NCBI GenBank assembly: GCA_030549175.1
Contig: JAUKUA010000001.1
Location: forward strand, 3,038,001-3,102,000
DNA from: Lasiosphaeris hirsuta
Taxonomy: Eukaryota > Ascomycota > Sordariomycetes > Sordariales > Lasiosphaeriaceae
Direction of reading: 5' to 3'
DNA length: 64,000 bases
The notes below the pieces were generated by a model. The model ran no database searches, had not been told where the DNA came from, and saw only the letters and a program-made list of their open reading frames with translations. Positions 11,712 through 20,970 of the stretch are shown here, in pieces. Each line of letters starts with the position of its first letter. Position 1 is the first letter of the stretch. A program made the position numbers and the translations under genes.

Positions 11712-12319
11712 TCAGTCATCGTATGAAACGCGCCGCCGTTGTGTCGCGTTGGAATGGGTAGACTCTGTATTCCCTTCGTCTCCGTATTCCAGTGTGGGCA
11801 ATCCCTTGTCTACCACGTCCCATGTTCGCTTGCGCAAATCGATCGGCTCTTCTTCAATCTTGTTCTTGCCCCGCTTTCGTTTCTTTTTTTTCTTTGGTGT
11901 GGCAGTGGGTGCGGAGGAAATCTCGGCTTCCAAGAGGTGATCAACAGTATGTGTCGCCCTCTTTATTCTGGTGGATTCCCTTGCGCGGCGTAGGGTCTCA
12001 AGCTCTGAATGTCTGAAGATTGCGATCTGTTCATCTGTGAGGGTTCGCTTGACTCCATCAGCATAGTAGCCGAGGCCATCATCCTCATCCTCAAGATATT
12101 CATCCTCGCCACCATCGAGTGGGCCTTCATCTGCGATGCTGTTTACAGGTTGGAGGAAGTGCGAGCCAAAGTGGGTTGTCGCGGAGGGAGAGAAATGGGT
12201 TTCGTGGAAGGTGATCATTTCAGCCTATGAGTAATTGTTAGTTAGCTTGCGTCGAGCAAGACCGTCATCAACGAACATACCTCGCTGATTTGAGGCGCCT
12301 TCAGCGGCCTGCCTGCCAT
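11712..12319 (-). CDS. DUF3807-type fungal protein
   Basis: Exon 1 is 12319-12281 (13 codons) and exon 2 is 12224-11712, joined in phase 0 across a 56-base intron with donor GTATGT and acceptor ATAG; 183 residues. The protein has an acidic segment (about residues 50-65), then a conserved core beginning DGLGYYADGVKRTLTDEQIA and continuing through a helix rich in Arg and Glu, then a basic Lys/Arg run (KKKKKRKRGK), which looks like a nuclear localisation signal. From memory this matches the fungal family DUF3807, whose function is not established. Neither a membrane segment nor a signal peptide is visible. Confidence 0.75.
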
Positions 12320-12861
12320 GGCCGCAGGCGGTAAGCTGCCTGTTGTTTGGGTTTAGATTTGTTGGTTTGGGGGGAAATGCTCCGATGACAACTTGAGGAA
12401 GCTGGGCACAGTGCACGGATCACGTGCTTTCCCGAGAAATTTCCTTGATATATGCGCGAAGCAGCAGACTGGTGAGTGTGCCGGGTTTATCACTTTCTCC
12501 TTCCCGGCTGTGTGGTTTCGCTAAGCTTGCGCGCCTAGTCAGTGTGCTGAGAATTTGGAAGTCGAAGAGCATTCCCGAAGCTGAAGTTAATGTGAGAATC
12601 AATCAGGTTGAACAGATCCCATTCATGTTATGTACCATGTGCCACGAGCCACAAAAAGACGCCCAGCAAAAAGGTTTGCTGCGTTTGACTTGCCAAAAGC
12701 TCCATCGCAAGCGCGAAAATGCAAGTCGCGCTGCTGCATCTCAACTTCAGTCGTCACAGTTCTCCAGCCGATCAGGGTCGCGAAATAATCGAGAAAATGG
12801 AACTACCCCAAGAGGAAGAAGGGTATTGTGAAAATCATGAAAAAATCGGCTTTTTAGCAAT
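12320..12861. other. spacer
   Basis: About 540 bases between the DUF3807-type gene (its promoter side) and the 3' end of the next reverse-strand gene. One 135-codon open frame here has no ATG start and no recognisable content; I do not accept it as a gene. Confidence 0.5.
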
Positions 12862-13598
12862 TTAGGACTGGCTCAGGAGTGCCAGGGCACTTTGGAAGGC
12901 GCGCACGACCTCAGTCACTATTTCGCTGTTAGTTGTCCGTGTCCAGGGGCTGTATAACTGAGAAAAGAAACCACTCACAGTGCTTCTTCTTCTGCGAAAG
13001 ACTCTGTTCTGCAATTTTGACGTATCGCTCTCTGGTTTGGAGTCTATGAAGATGGTTAAAAATCAATTCCGACTTGCATATGTGGGTTGAGCTACCAACC
13101 TTTTTACACCGCGCTCAGTGTCATGCACGGAGGCAGCAGCGGCCCACACATTGAAGTACTGGAGATGGTCAGTTTGTTGCATCTTTCCCCATGCAATTCG
13201 AAGTAGCTTACCTTGATAAGCGTTTCAAATTCCTCTAGGAGGTCCTGCTCTTGGCGATTGGCATCGCTGAGAGCTTCCTCGTACCGAGCCTCAAAATCGT
13301 CCCAGTCAAATGGCGCCAGGTGCCCAGGTGTGCTGGGCGACCGGTCCGCGATTTCTTTCTGGCTGTTGATACGCTCTTTAGAGCCGCGTGGCTCGGGGGT
13401 TCTGACTTGATTTCGGTTGCCTTGTGGTCTGGGGAATGAGCCTTGAGTCTCTGCCATGCCGTCGAGGCCTTGGGATTTGAAAGGCCCGAATAGGTTTTGT
13501 CCAGGCTCTTGCGGCGGTAAGATAGGCGACTCGGGCTTCTCAACAAAGGCTTCCCGAACTAATTTTTGGGGAGAGGATTGCAATGAGATGCTTTCCAT
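12862..13598 (-). CDS. conserved fungal protein of unknown function
   Basis: Reverse strand, exons 13598-13212, 13158-13100, 13043-12979 and 12917-12862, giving 188 residues. Splice sites are GTAAGC..CCAG, GTTGGT..ATAG and GTGAGT..ATAG; phases agree at every join. The first 90 residues are disordered and rich in Pro, Ser and Gln. The rest is a helical, probably coiled-coil region: an FDWDDFEARYEEAL segment, then a YFNVWAAAASVHDTERGVKR motif, and a C-terminal VRAFQSALALLSQS helix. The pattern Y-F-x-V-W-A followed by H-D-x-E-R looks strongly constrained, and I have the impression it is conserved in Pezizomycotina, but I cannot name a function. Three introns for so short a protein argue for a real, expressed gene. 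Confidence 0.75.
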
Positions 13599-14561
13599 TG
13601 GGAAAATTTGGAAATTAGTGATTGCGAGGGGAGTTTCCGTTGAAGATGGTTCTCAAAATGTTGCGAGAAAGTTGCTCGGCTGCTGGGTTTAGGGTCTGAG
13701 GTCACGATGATGAGATGTCAAGGGCCTAGCCGAGATTGTCCGCAGACGCTGTCGCAAATGCTGTCTCAAATGGCGAGAGGATTGATCTCGACTAGCTAGG
13801 ATACATCGGTGGCTTCCGTAGTAAACCACGATATGTTTGAAGATGCTTGTTGCTACAGTGGATTCCACCCGAGAGATGTTTAGTCGTGAACAGTTGAGGG
13901 GAGTCCGAGTCTATGAGGGGATGGAGAAGAAAAGATCAGCTTGTGCCGACCCCGCACCCATAGCGAGTAGAAGCCTGAAGGTGTGCAAAGTGTGGATGCT
14001 CCGGATGCCCAAAGATAGAAGAGATCCCGCGACCAGAGGGTGATTGGTGTGCCTGCCAGTCTTTGCAGGTTGATGAGTTGTCTTGTCTGTGAGGTCAGTG
14101 TCGCCGACCAGGACCGGCCGAGAGGTCGCGTTGCAAATGGCAAGCTGCAACTAGCTGGCAGCAGGCGCGGCCGGTTATTGGTATGTGTCAGAATTTAGTG
14201 GGGATACAGGGGTCTCGAGGGGTGCAAGTAGCGATAATGGCGGCGATAAGGTCTGGTGACTTTGGGGCTGGAGGCAGCTTCCGCCTCGACTGTGTCGTGA
14301 TCATCGAACCTTCCATGTGACTCGGGAAATACAGAACGCTCTGTCCATTCGCCCTTGCCTATCGTTTCTTCCAAGACAAGCAGCTTGGATCTAAGGCTTT
14401 CAGCAGATTTACCCTGAAATGCTGCAAATGCCCTTTTCCCTTCTTTGAGGGTACAAGACACGACCCAGTACCACTATTTAAGCTTCCGACTGCCTGCCGC
14501 TTGCCGTTCTCTGTTCCTTTCTTTTGACAGAAATATCGACGAAAGCCCAGACAAGGGCGTC
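13599..14561. other. spacer between two divergent genes
   Basis: About 960 bases between the start of the conserved unknown (reverse) and ATG14 (forward), so it should hold both promoters. No other feature was recognised. Confidence 0.5.
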
Positions 14562-16127
14562 ATGAATTGCAGCATTTGCCGCCGTCCGCATGGCGCGAAA
14601 AAGTTGCCGTTTCTTTGCGCGGTCGACGCAAGAAACCGTCTTTATGAGAGTCGAGTCGAAATCGCACAAGTCCTGATACAGAACGACGAGGTTGAGCGAC
14701 AAGTAAAAAATGCTGTGTCGAACCAAGACACAGTAGCACATGCGAAAGCTGGCATGGACAGGTCAAAAGCCGAAGAGGAGGCTACTAAGGAAAGAACTGG
14801 CCAGATCATCGCCCAGGCAGATCGGCTGAAAGCCGATATCGATGCTGCCCGGCAAGAGGTCGAGAGAAAGAAGAATGCCATCGCTCGCAAGCAGTCGGAC
14901 TTGGCATCAGTTTCGTCGGGGTCGTTGGCGAGAAGGAATCGACAGCTGGAGGAGATAGAGAGATCGGCTCAAAGGATCAAGTACAAATGGAATCGGAGCG
15001 CCGAGACTATGGCAGCAACGAGAGCTTTCCTTTGTGAAGAAGCTGCTAGACTCTATGGTCTTCGCCAGGTCAAGAAGGGCAGTGCCAAACGCTATGAGAT
15101 TGGCGGAGTCGAGATAATTGAGCTTCACGCTATGAATAGTGAGTCTGCTTGTCGCACATGAGTTGCCAATAGTTGGCTGACGGATGTGGTAGATGTTTCG
15201 CCGGAGCTGATATCGACTTCGCTCGCCCACATTGCCCATATACTGGTTCTCGCATCGCATTACTTGGCCATCCGGTTGCCGGCAGAGGTCACGCTCCCCC
15301 ATCGCGAATACCCGCGGCCAACCATTTTCTCCCTTGCATCATCGTATAGGCATGGTGATATTCCATTCCCGGGCTCGGCTCCTGTGTCTCAAACTCCACC
15401 GAGCACGGCTGATGGCAAGACTGCCCGTATCCCGCGACCAAGGCCGCTTTTCCTCGACAAGTCCCTTCCGACATTGGCAAAAGACGACCCGGCGGCTTAC
15501 TCGCTCTTTCTAGAAGGTATTGGTCTCCTCGCATACAACATCGCTTGGGCATGCTGTTCGCAGGGTGTCTCGTTTGGCGATAAGGACTCGTACGATGACA
15601 TGTCGAATATGGGACAAAATCTTTGGCGACTACTCATTGGCGACCAAGTTCATCGGCGGTCTGTAGAGCCCACGTTCCCTCTCTCGCTGGTGCCTTCAAA
15701 GGGCAGCCCGGTCGATGACGAACATGCTGAGATACCCAAGCCTAAGACATTGATTGGTCGCTGGTCTCATGGAACTGCACACGCCTTTCTCGGAGGCGTA
15801 GATGGTGTGGAGCTAGTTCGTAACTTCAAGGTTTTGTCGCCGGTAAAGCTGGTCGACCGGTTGAAAAAGCGATTGTCGAGCGAGCCCCCGATGCTGGAGT
15901 GGGAGACCATTGAGGGCCATGAAGCCGAGGATGGATATGAAGATGATGAGCTTGGGGTCCTGGCCAGCGAACATGACGGCGGCGGATTTGCTGGACGTGT
16001 CGGACTCGGTATTGGAAATGACGTGATGACTGTTCGGACAGTCGAAACAAGCGCCGCGGTTTCCGACAGCGGTGATCCCACAAGAGCGACAGGAATCAAC
16101 GGCTGGACAAGGGTGAAAAATCGATAG
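14562..16127 (+). CDS. ATG14: autophagy-related protein 14 (PI3-kinase complex I subunit)
   Basis: Exons 14562-15138 and 15193-16127 with a GTGAGT..GTAG intron of 54 bases; 503 residues. The start is the ATG before NCSICRRPH, giving the short cysteine motif at the extreme N terminus and then the LPFLCAVDARNRLYE signature typical of fungal Atg14. A long coiled coil with many Lys, Glu and Arg residues spans about residues 40-150. The middle part after the join (ISTSLAHIAHILVL, HYLAIRLPAEVTLPH) matches the conserved core of the Atg14/UVRAG family. Atg14 directs the Vps34-Vps15-Vps30 kinase complex to the phagophore assembly site to make PI3P during autophagy; this is family knowledge. The acidic C-terminal third (about residues 400-470) is probably disordered. 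An in-frame upstream extension would enter the promoter and lacks the family pattern. Confidence 0.88.
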
Positions 16128-16330
16128 ACGTATCATTCAGACTGGTGAGAAATGACGTGGTAATTCCGGGCTCGCAATGCGTACACCCCATGCTGGCCCT
16201 CCCTCCCTCCCTGCCAGAGAATTACCTTCCCTCGCCAATGTCGACTGTGAGCTCACAATACATACATTTAAATGCACTCAGCCCCTTCAAACCTTCCCTC
16301 TCAAAAGGAGAACTGTGATGATGTCTGTGA

Positions 16331-19012
16331 CTATTTCATCACGGTGTCATCGCTGCCCTCCTCCTTTCCTTTACCATTGTCTTGTCGAGCCGGCTGCTTC
16401 GGCTTCTTCGGGATAAAAGGGTTAGCGGCTGCTCTTTTCCGAATGATGACCTTCCCTTCTCCGATCTTTGATCCAGGGGTTTTGGGTGTCGATGGTTTGG
16501 GCGTCGAGGGTCCGGGTGTCGGGTTGGCGGTTGGTTGCTCTTGGGCTTTTGCCTTCGGCATTGGTGACCCTGAAAGAGCGGGCAGTGCGGGCTTCGGAGA
16601 TGCCTTTGGCGTGACAGTAGAGACGTCAGGCCCCTTGTACTTGTATTTGAGGCGCTCTACATCCTCGTCGAAATCCCTCTGGAAGCTGTTAGAGGCGGTA
16701 CTGAAGAATATCTTTGCCCCATACATGGGCACAAACGGCGTTGCGTCGGGTTTCGCAGCTACCATCTCGTCCCAGATCTTCTTTCCGACGTCTGCCAAGA
16801 ATTGGACATCGTCTTCGAACGAATCGTCTTCATCGGAGATCTCTGGGACTTCCGCCATCGCTTCATCGGGGTTCGCCGCGGACTTGGCCGCCTCCAGTTC
16901 CGCGTCGAATTCCGCCTCCATCTGGGCCACAAACGCCTTGGTCTCCTCGTCGAGTTCCGGGTCTTCAGCTTCCGGCTGGTGAGGAGCTAGAGTCCGCTCC
17001 TCGTCAGCGGCTATGTCCCGGTCAGCCTGCTGCTTGGCCATCTCGAAGTCGGATTTGGCGGAGCTTAGCTCAGCCTCGATCTCTTGAGGCGACTTGGCGA
17101 ACTGCACCTCTTCAGGTTCGTCAATGACTTGCTTGACCTCCTGCCAAATCTCGGACATGACATTCGCGAGGATTCTTCTGGGGGCCAGATTGACAATCGT
17201 TGGGTTGACCACCTCTGGCTCTGCTTCCGGGTTTTGAATACCCTCTGAAGCATTGGTGGCCATCAGCGTCGCCCCCTCGATGTTTGCAGGCTTGACAATG
17301 TTCAGCTTTGCTTCAGCGGCTTGAGTCTCCCCCGAGATCTCAGCAGGCATCGGCGCCACTTCATCCATGTCCGTGTCGTGGATGACCTTCAGCTTCTCAT
17401 CAGAACCGGGTATCTCGTTCGAAATATCACCGGTCGTCTCGTCCACTTCCTCGGTCTCCGTTGTTTCGACGGCCTTCGGCTTCCCGTCAGTGCCGTGTGT
17501 CTCCTCCAAAACAACATCGGCCATCTGCTGGTCCACTTCCTCGGCGTCCTCCAGCGTAACATCCTCTATCGTTGCATCGGCGGGCCGAGTCTCTCCCAGG
17601 ACATCGACCTCCATTAGCGACGCTTCGGTGTTCGCTTCTTGAGCGGCCAGAAGCTCTGCTTCATGGGCGCGCTTTCTCTCCGTTTCTTCGGCTTCGGCTT
17701 GAGCCGCCAAGAGCCTGGCTTCCTCGGCATGCCACGCCTCCAATATGGTGGCGTCGGCGGCCTTCTGCGCTGCTACTTGGGCAGCCTCTGCTTCGGCGCG
17801 TTGAAGCCGGAGTGCCTCGTACCGCTGTACCCTTCTGGCTTCGAGTTGCGCTCGCTGTAATGCGAGCTGCTCTTCCGCCCGGGCTTTCTCGCGCTGTTGG
17901 TCCTCCGCGCGTCGCTGCTCGTGGGTCTTGATGACCCAGGATTCGGCCTCGCTCCGTTGTTGGTTCTGCTCGAGGCAAAACTGTGCCTGGATGAGAGCCC
18001 GAACTGCGGTGCTCATTGGCTCGGTGCCGTCGGCGGGCGGGGTAACAATCACGACCGGTAGAGGTAGAGGGGCGGCGGGCTTGTCTGTGACGGGGACAAG
18101 CGCGGCGCTGACCGGCTCTCTGGCGAGTGTGGCGGGCTCAGCCATGGCGGGGAGAGGCTCGGTCGGGGTGGGTTTCGCTGGGGTGGCGACGAACTCGTCT
18201 GTGACAGGGACAAGCTTGGGGGCCGGTTCGATGGCGAGTGTGACATGCTTGGCCATGGCGGGGAACTCGGTTGGTGGTTCTTCGACAGTGAGGGCGGGGC
18301 GGGGCGGGTTCCTGATGATCTTGACGTTGGCTTTCCGGAGCGCCATGATACGTTCGAACAGACTCATACTATCAAGCGAGGGGCCAGAGCTCGCGGATCT
18401 TCGCTCAGCAGCAAGGCGGCGGTCTTCGGCAATGCGCTCTTCCCTTGCTCTTTGTCTGGCTATGGCCTCGAGCCTCTGCTCCTCCTTTCGGACGACAAGA
18501 AGGCGGCGCTGCAGCAACTGAAGCTGCGCTTGGCGCTTCATTTTGTCTCCCTTGAGCCACTGGATCAGCTCGTCGTTCTCCGTCAGGACCAAGGTGAGAG
18601 CGCGGATCTTGGCCTGGATCTGCTGGTCAACTCTGTCGATGCCGAAGACAAGGCAAATCAGCAGGTTCGATCTGGTGACGGTGACAGGCTTCTTGTTGGC
18701 GGCGGGAATATCACCATCGAAGAAAGCCGGGCGCAGGCCGTCGGTCATAGCATCGTAACCCAGAAGCTTGTGGTCCCGCAAGGCAGCGGCGACAATTGCG
18801 GTGATGTCGGCGTTCAACGCGTCGATCACTTCATGCTGAGACCGCTCCTTGCACAGAAGATCACCGAGCCTGGCACTATTCTCGTCCCACGTCTCCTTGC
18901 TCTTGACAATCTCATCGACGAGATTGTCCAGGCAATCGGATACTGGGCCAGTGATAACCCACAGTATCTCCCCCAGCTTCTCGATGGCCGCCCACAGGTT
19001 GGCCGACGACAT
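16331..19012 (-). CDS. large charged coiled-coil protein of unknown function
   Basis: One exon, 893 residues, starting at an ATG at 19012. Residues 1-170 form a helical domain of ordinary composition with no recognisable motif. Residues about 165-215 are a strongly predicted coiled coil rich in Arg, Glu and Gln. A Pro/Thr-rich linker follows, then a second Arg/Glu/Ala helix at about 370-465, then long acidic, Glu- and Thr-rich low-complexity stretches, and a basic C terminus rich in Pro and Ser containing TPKPSTPKTPGSKIGEG. No enzymatic motif or membrane segment was seen. The length of the uninterrupted frame and its codon use support a real gene, but the name and role are unknown. A 50-codon hydrophobic ORF lies directly upstream in the same frame (19174-19022), so the true N terminus deserves checking. 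Confidence 0.7.
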   Translation of the reverse strand: MSSANLWAAIEKLGEILWVITGPVSDCLDNLVDEIVKSKETWDENSARLGDLLCKERSQHEVIDALNADITAIVAAALRDHKLLGYDAMTDGLRPAFFDGDIPAANKKPVTVTRSNLLICLVFGIDRVDQQIQAKIRALTLVLTENDELIQWLKGDKMKRQAQLQLLQRRLLVVRKEEQRLEAIARQRAREERIAEDRRLAAERRSASSGPSLDSMSLFERIMALRKANVKIIRNPPRPALTVEEPPTEFPAMAKHVTLAIEPAPKLVPVTDEFVATPAKPTPTEPLPAMAEPATLAREPVSAALVPVTDKPAAPLPLPVVIVTPPADGTEPMSTAVRALIQAQFCLEQNQQRSEAESWVIKTHEQRRAEDQQREKARAEEQLALQRAQLEARRVQRYEALRLQRAEAEAAQVAAQKAADATILEAWHAEEARLLAAQAEAEETERKRAHEAELLAAQEANTEASLMEVDVLGETRPADATIEDVTLEDAEEVDQQMADVVLEETHGTDGKPKAVETTETEEVDETTGDISNEIPGSDEKLKVIHDTDMDEVAPMPAEISGETQAAEAKLNIVKPANIEGATLMATNASEGIQNPEAEPEVVNPTIVNLAPRRILANVMSEIWQEVKQVIDEPEEVQFAKSPQEIEAELSSAKSDFEMAKQQADRDIAADEERTLAPHQPEAEDPELDEETKAFVAQMEAEFDAELEAAKSAANPDEAMAEVPEISDEDDSFEDDVQFLADVGKKIWDEMVAAKPDATPFVPMYGAKIFFSTASNSFQRDFDEDVERLKYKYKGPDVSTVTPKASPKPALPALSGSPMPKAKAQEQPTANPTPGPSTPKPSTPKTPGSKIGEGKVIIRKRAAANPFIPKKPKQPARQDNGKGKEEGSDDTVMK

Positions 19013-19021
19013 GCAGGCTCT

Positions 19022-19174
19022 CTAGACCTGCATGACGAGGGTTACCGCGGAAGGCAGAGAGAGGAGGGCGAGTACGGAGACGAAGACACAGTCGGCAACC
19101 AAGCAGAGGGCGGGGAATAGGACGAGGACGAGGAGGAGGGCCAGGATGGCCAGAGCGAAGAGGAAAGAAGCCAT
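19022..19174 (-). CDS. 50-residue two-span membrane micro-ORF upstream of the 893-residue ORF
   Basis: From the ATG at 19174 to the TAG at 19024-19022 the frame encodes 50 residues, almost all hydrophobic: MASFLFALAILALLLVLVLF, a short break, then a second Leu/Val/Ala-rich stretch. The frame is the same as that of the 893-residue ORF, and only TAG plus three codons separates the two. It may be an upstream ORF that lowers translation of the main ORF, a separate micropeptide, or the signal/membrane part of one longer protein cut by a nonsense change. The sequence alone does not decide between these. Confidence 0.4.
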   Translation of the reverse strand: MASFLFALAILALLLVLVLFPALCLVADCVFVSVLALLSLPSAVTLVMQV

Positions 19175-20970
19175 GGTGATGACACAAAGAAACCAAACCG
19201 TGGTGAGAAGACGGTTGGCTGCGGGGAAAGGGCAGCGCAACTTGATCGCGTGGAGGAGATGGCAGCGGTGGTGGTTCTGCTGTTGAGATGGCAGAGGGTT
19301 GCAAGATGCTGGGTGTACGATCAAGTTTGTTGTGTGGGAGAGAAAAGTTTTTGGGAGGAAGAGAAAATTGTCTGGGCATTTATAAGTGGTGTCGTGGGGG
19401 TTTTAGAAAAGTTGCGGCGGGGAGAAAAGCGCGGATCTGAGCGCGCTATTGTACAGAAATTGCCCAAAATTTGCTATTTTGGGAGGCAAAATGTACAAAA
19501 TGGCCCATGCGCGACGGCAGGCGTGGCGGGGGCAAGTGAATGTCTCTCTCGTTCTCCTATCTTCGCCCTTACATCACCTTTTCAGGTGAGGGCCCAAATC
19601 CAAGCGATGCTCACCGCGCAGTGATCGCCTCACAGCCCTCATAGCAACGCGATACCGTAGTATACGCTGTATCTGCTGTATCAGCATCCTTTATATTGCT
19701 GTGTCTTCCGTCTCACCATCAAGTAGTAGTCATTTATCCATGGCATCGCGGCCTCTCTGAGATCCAGTCTCAAGCCGTTGCGCGGCGACGCGGCCCGGTC
19801 GTGTAGGAAGCAACAGGTAGTCATAGAAACACCCTTCAAGGTCATGACCACACAAAGAAGCTTCTGCCGTAAAATTCAACGGTAGCCTAGCAAGTGCAAA
19901 CATATATGCTACCACTGGAGGAACGAACGCTGGCCAACGATGCCTGGGAGGCCGAACAGACTAGCACGAAGACAGCATCTGGGCGGTTAATTTTTTTTTA
20001 TTTTTTTTTTGCGTGACTACCGTGACCGCGTAACAATCTAACGCGCCTCGACTTCAACTCAAGAACTGATACGAATGTCTTGCTTTGCTCTTTCCAAGAC
20101 CACCGCAACCTCTGTATTCGACTTTGCCTTCGAGTGCGGCACGTCGACCGATCACCGACAGCCTATGGTCCTGGATGCCCCTCCCCAAGAGTATGAGCAG
20201 GAAATCCTTGGCCGCACCTTCCCAGCCTGGATAACAAAAGCCCTCCCAAAAACCAATACATAACTCATAGCTGCTGGGGAAAAGACACGCTTCAGAGCAG
20301 CGCTTCGGTTCAGCCACCGTCCAACAGTCACACAACCAAGCAAATTTCAACCACAGAAAACCCGCGACACTAATCCAGAGCATAAAGATATATAGACACC
20401 GTTCTCAGGATTCCAGTACCGCCGTGAATACCTGTCATGTTGGAATAGGGGCGATTGTTGATAATCGTCTTGGCGCTACTTCTTGGCGAGGAGTCGAATT
20501 AAGCTCGTGCTCCAAGCGTTCGCTCCACCCCCGCAAAGCATGCGCCTGCATGCGCGAACCCGGGCAGGCGTCCGTGGCTGTGATTATGTAACCCGACCGG
20601 GAGCACAGAGGCCTCGGGAGCACAGGACCATTGTCGCAGGTCGCAAGACAAAGAATAAATACAAGGACAACCATGCGGCTTCGGGACAATTAGCCTGTCT
20701 AAGTGTCAGCGGGATGCAAAGGCGATATTGTTTGACTGTGCGTTTGCGTGAGCGATCCATGGCGACACAGCAAAGCCATGACTAACAACGAGGTCGCAAA
20801 AGAAGCGATCCTCCGAAAGAACAGATAGCGCAAACAAGAGACAGAGTCCTAACCAAATATCATTCCATAATCCATTAATACCGGGTATCAAAACATGCCG
20901 CCGCATAAATCCCAAACCGTTAATCCCCTTGCCATCCCCCAAAACCTCCCTCTACTGAACCCATCCTAAT
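19175..20970. other. spacer of about 1.8 kb
   Basis: Contains the promoter of the reverse-strand micro-ORF/893-residue gene on its left and the 3' flank of SPC7 on its right. An A/T run with nine and ten T residues lies at 19991-20010. No gene was supported by splice signals or similarity on either strand. Confidence 0.5.

Noticed and set aside
12424..12831. 135-codon plus-strand frame in a spacer
   Set aside because: It opens with GTG, not ATG, and has no recognised domain or splice pattern.
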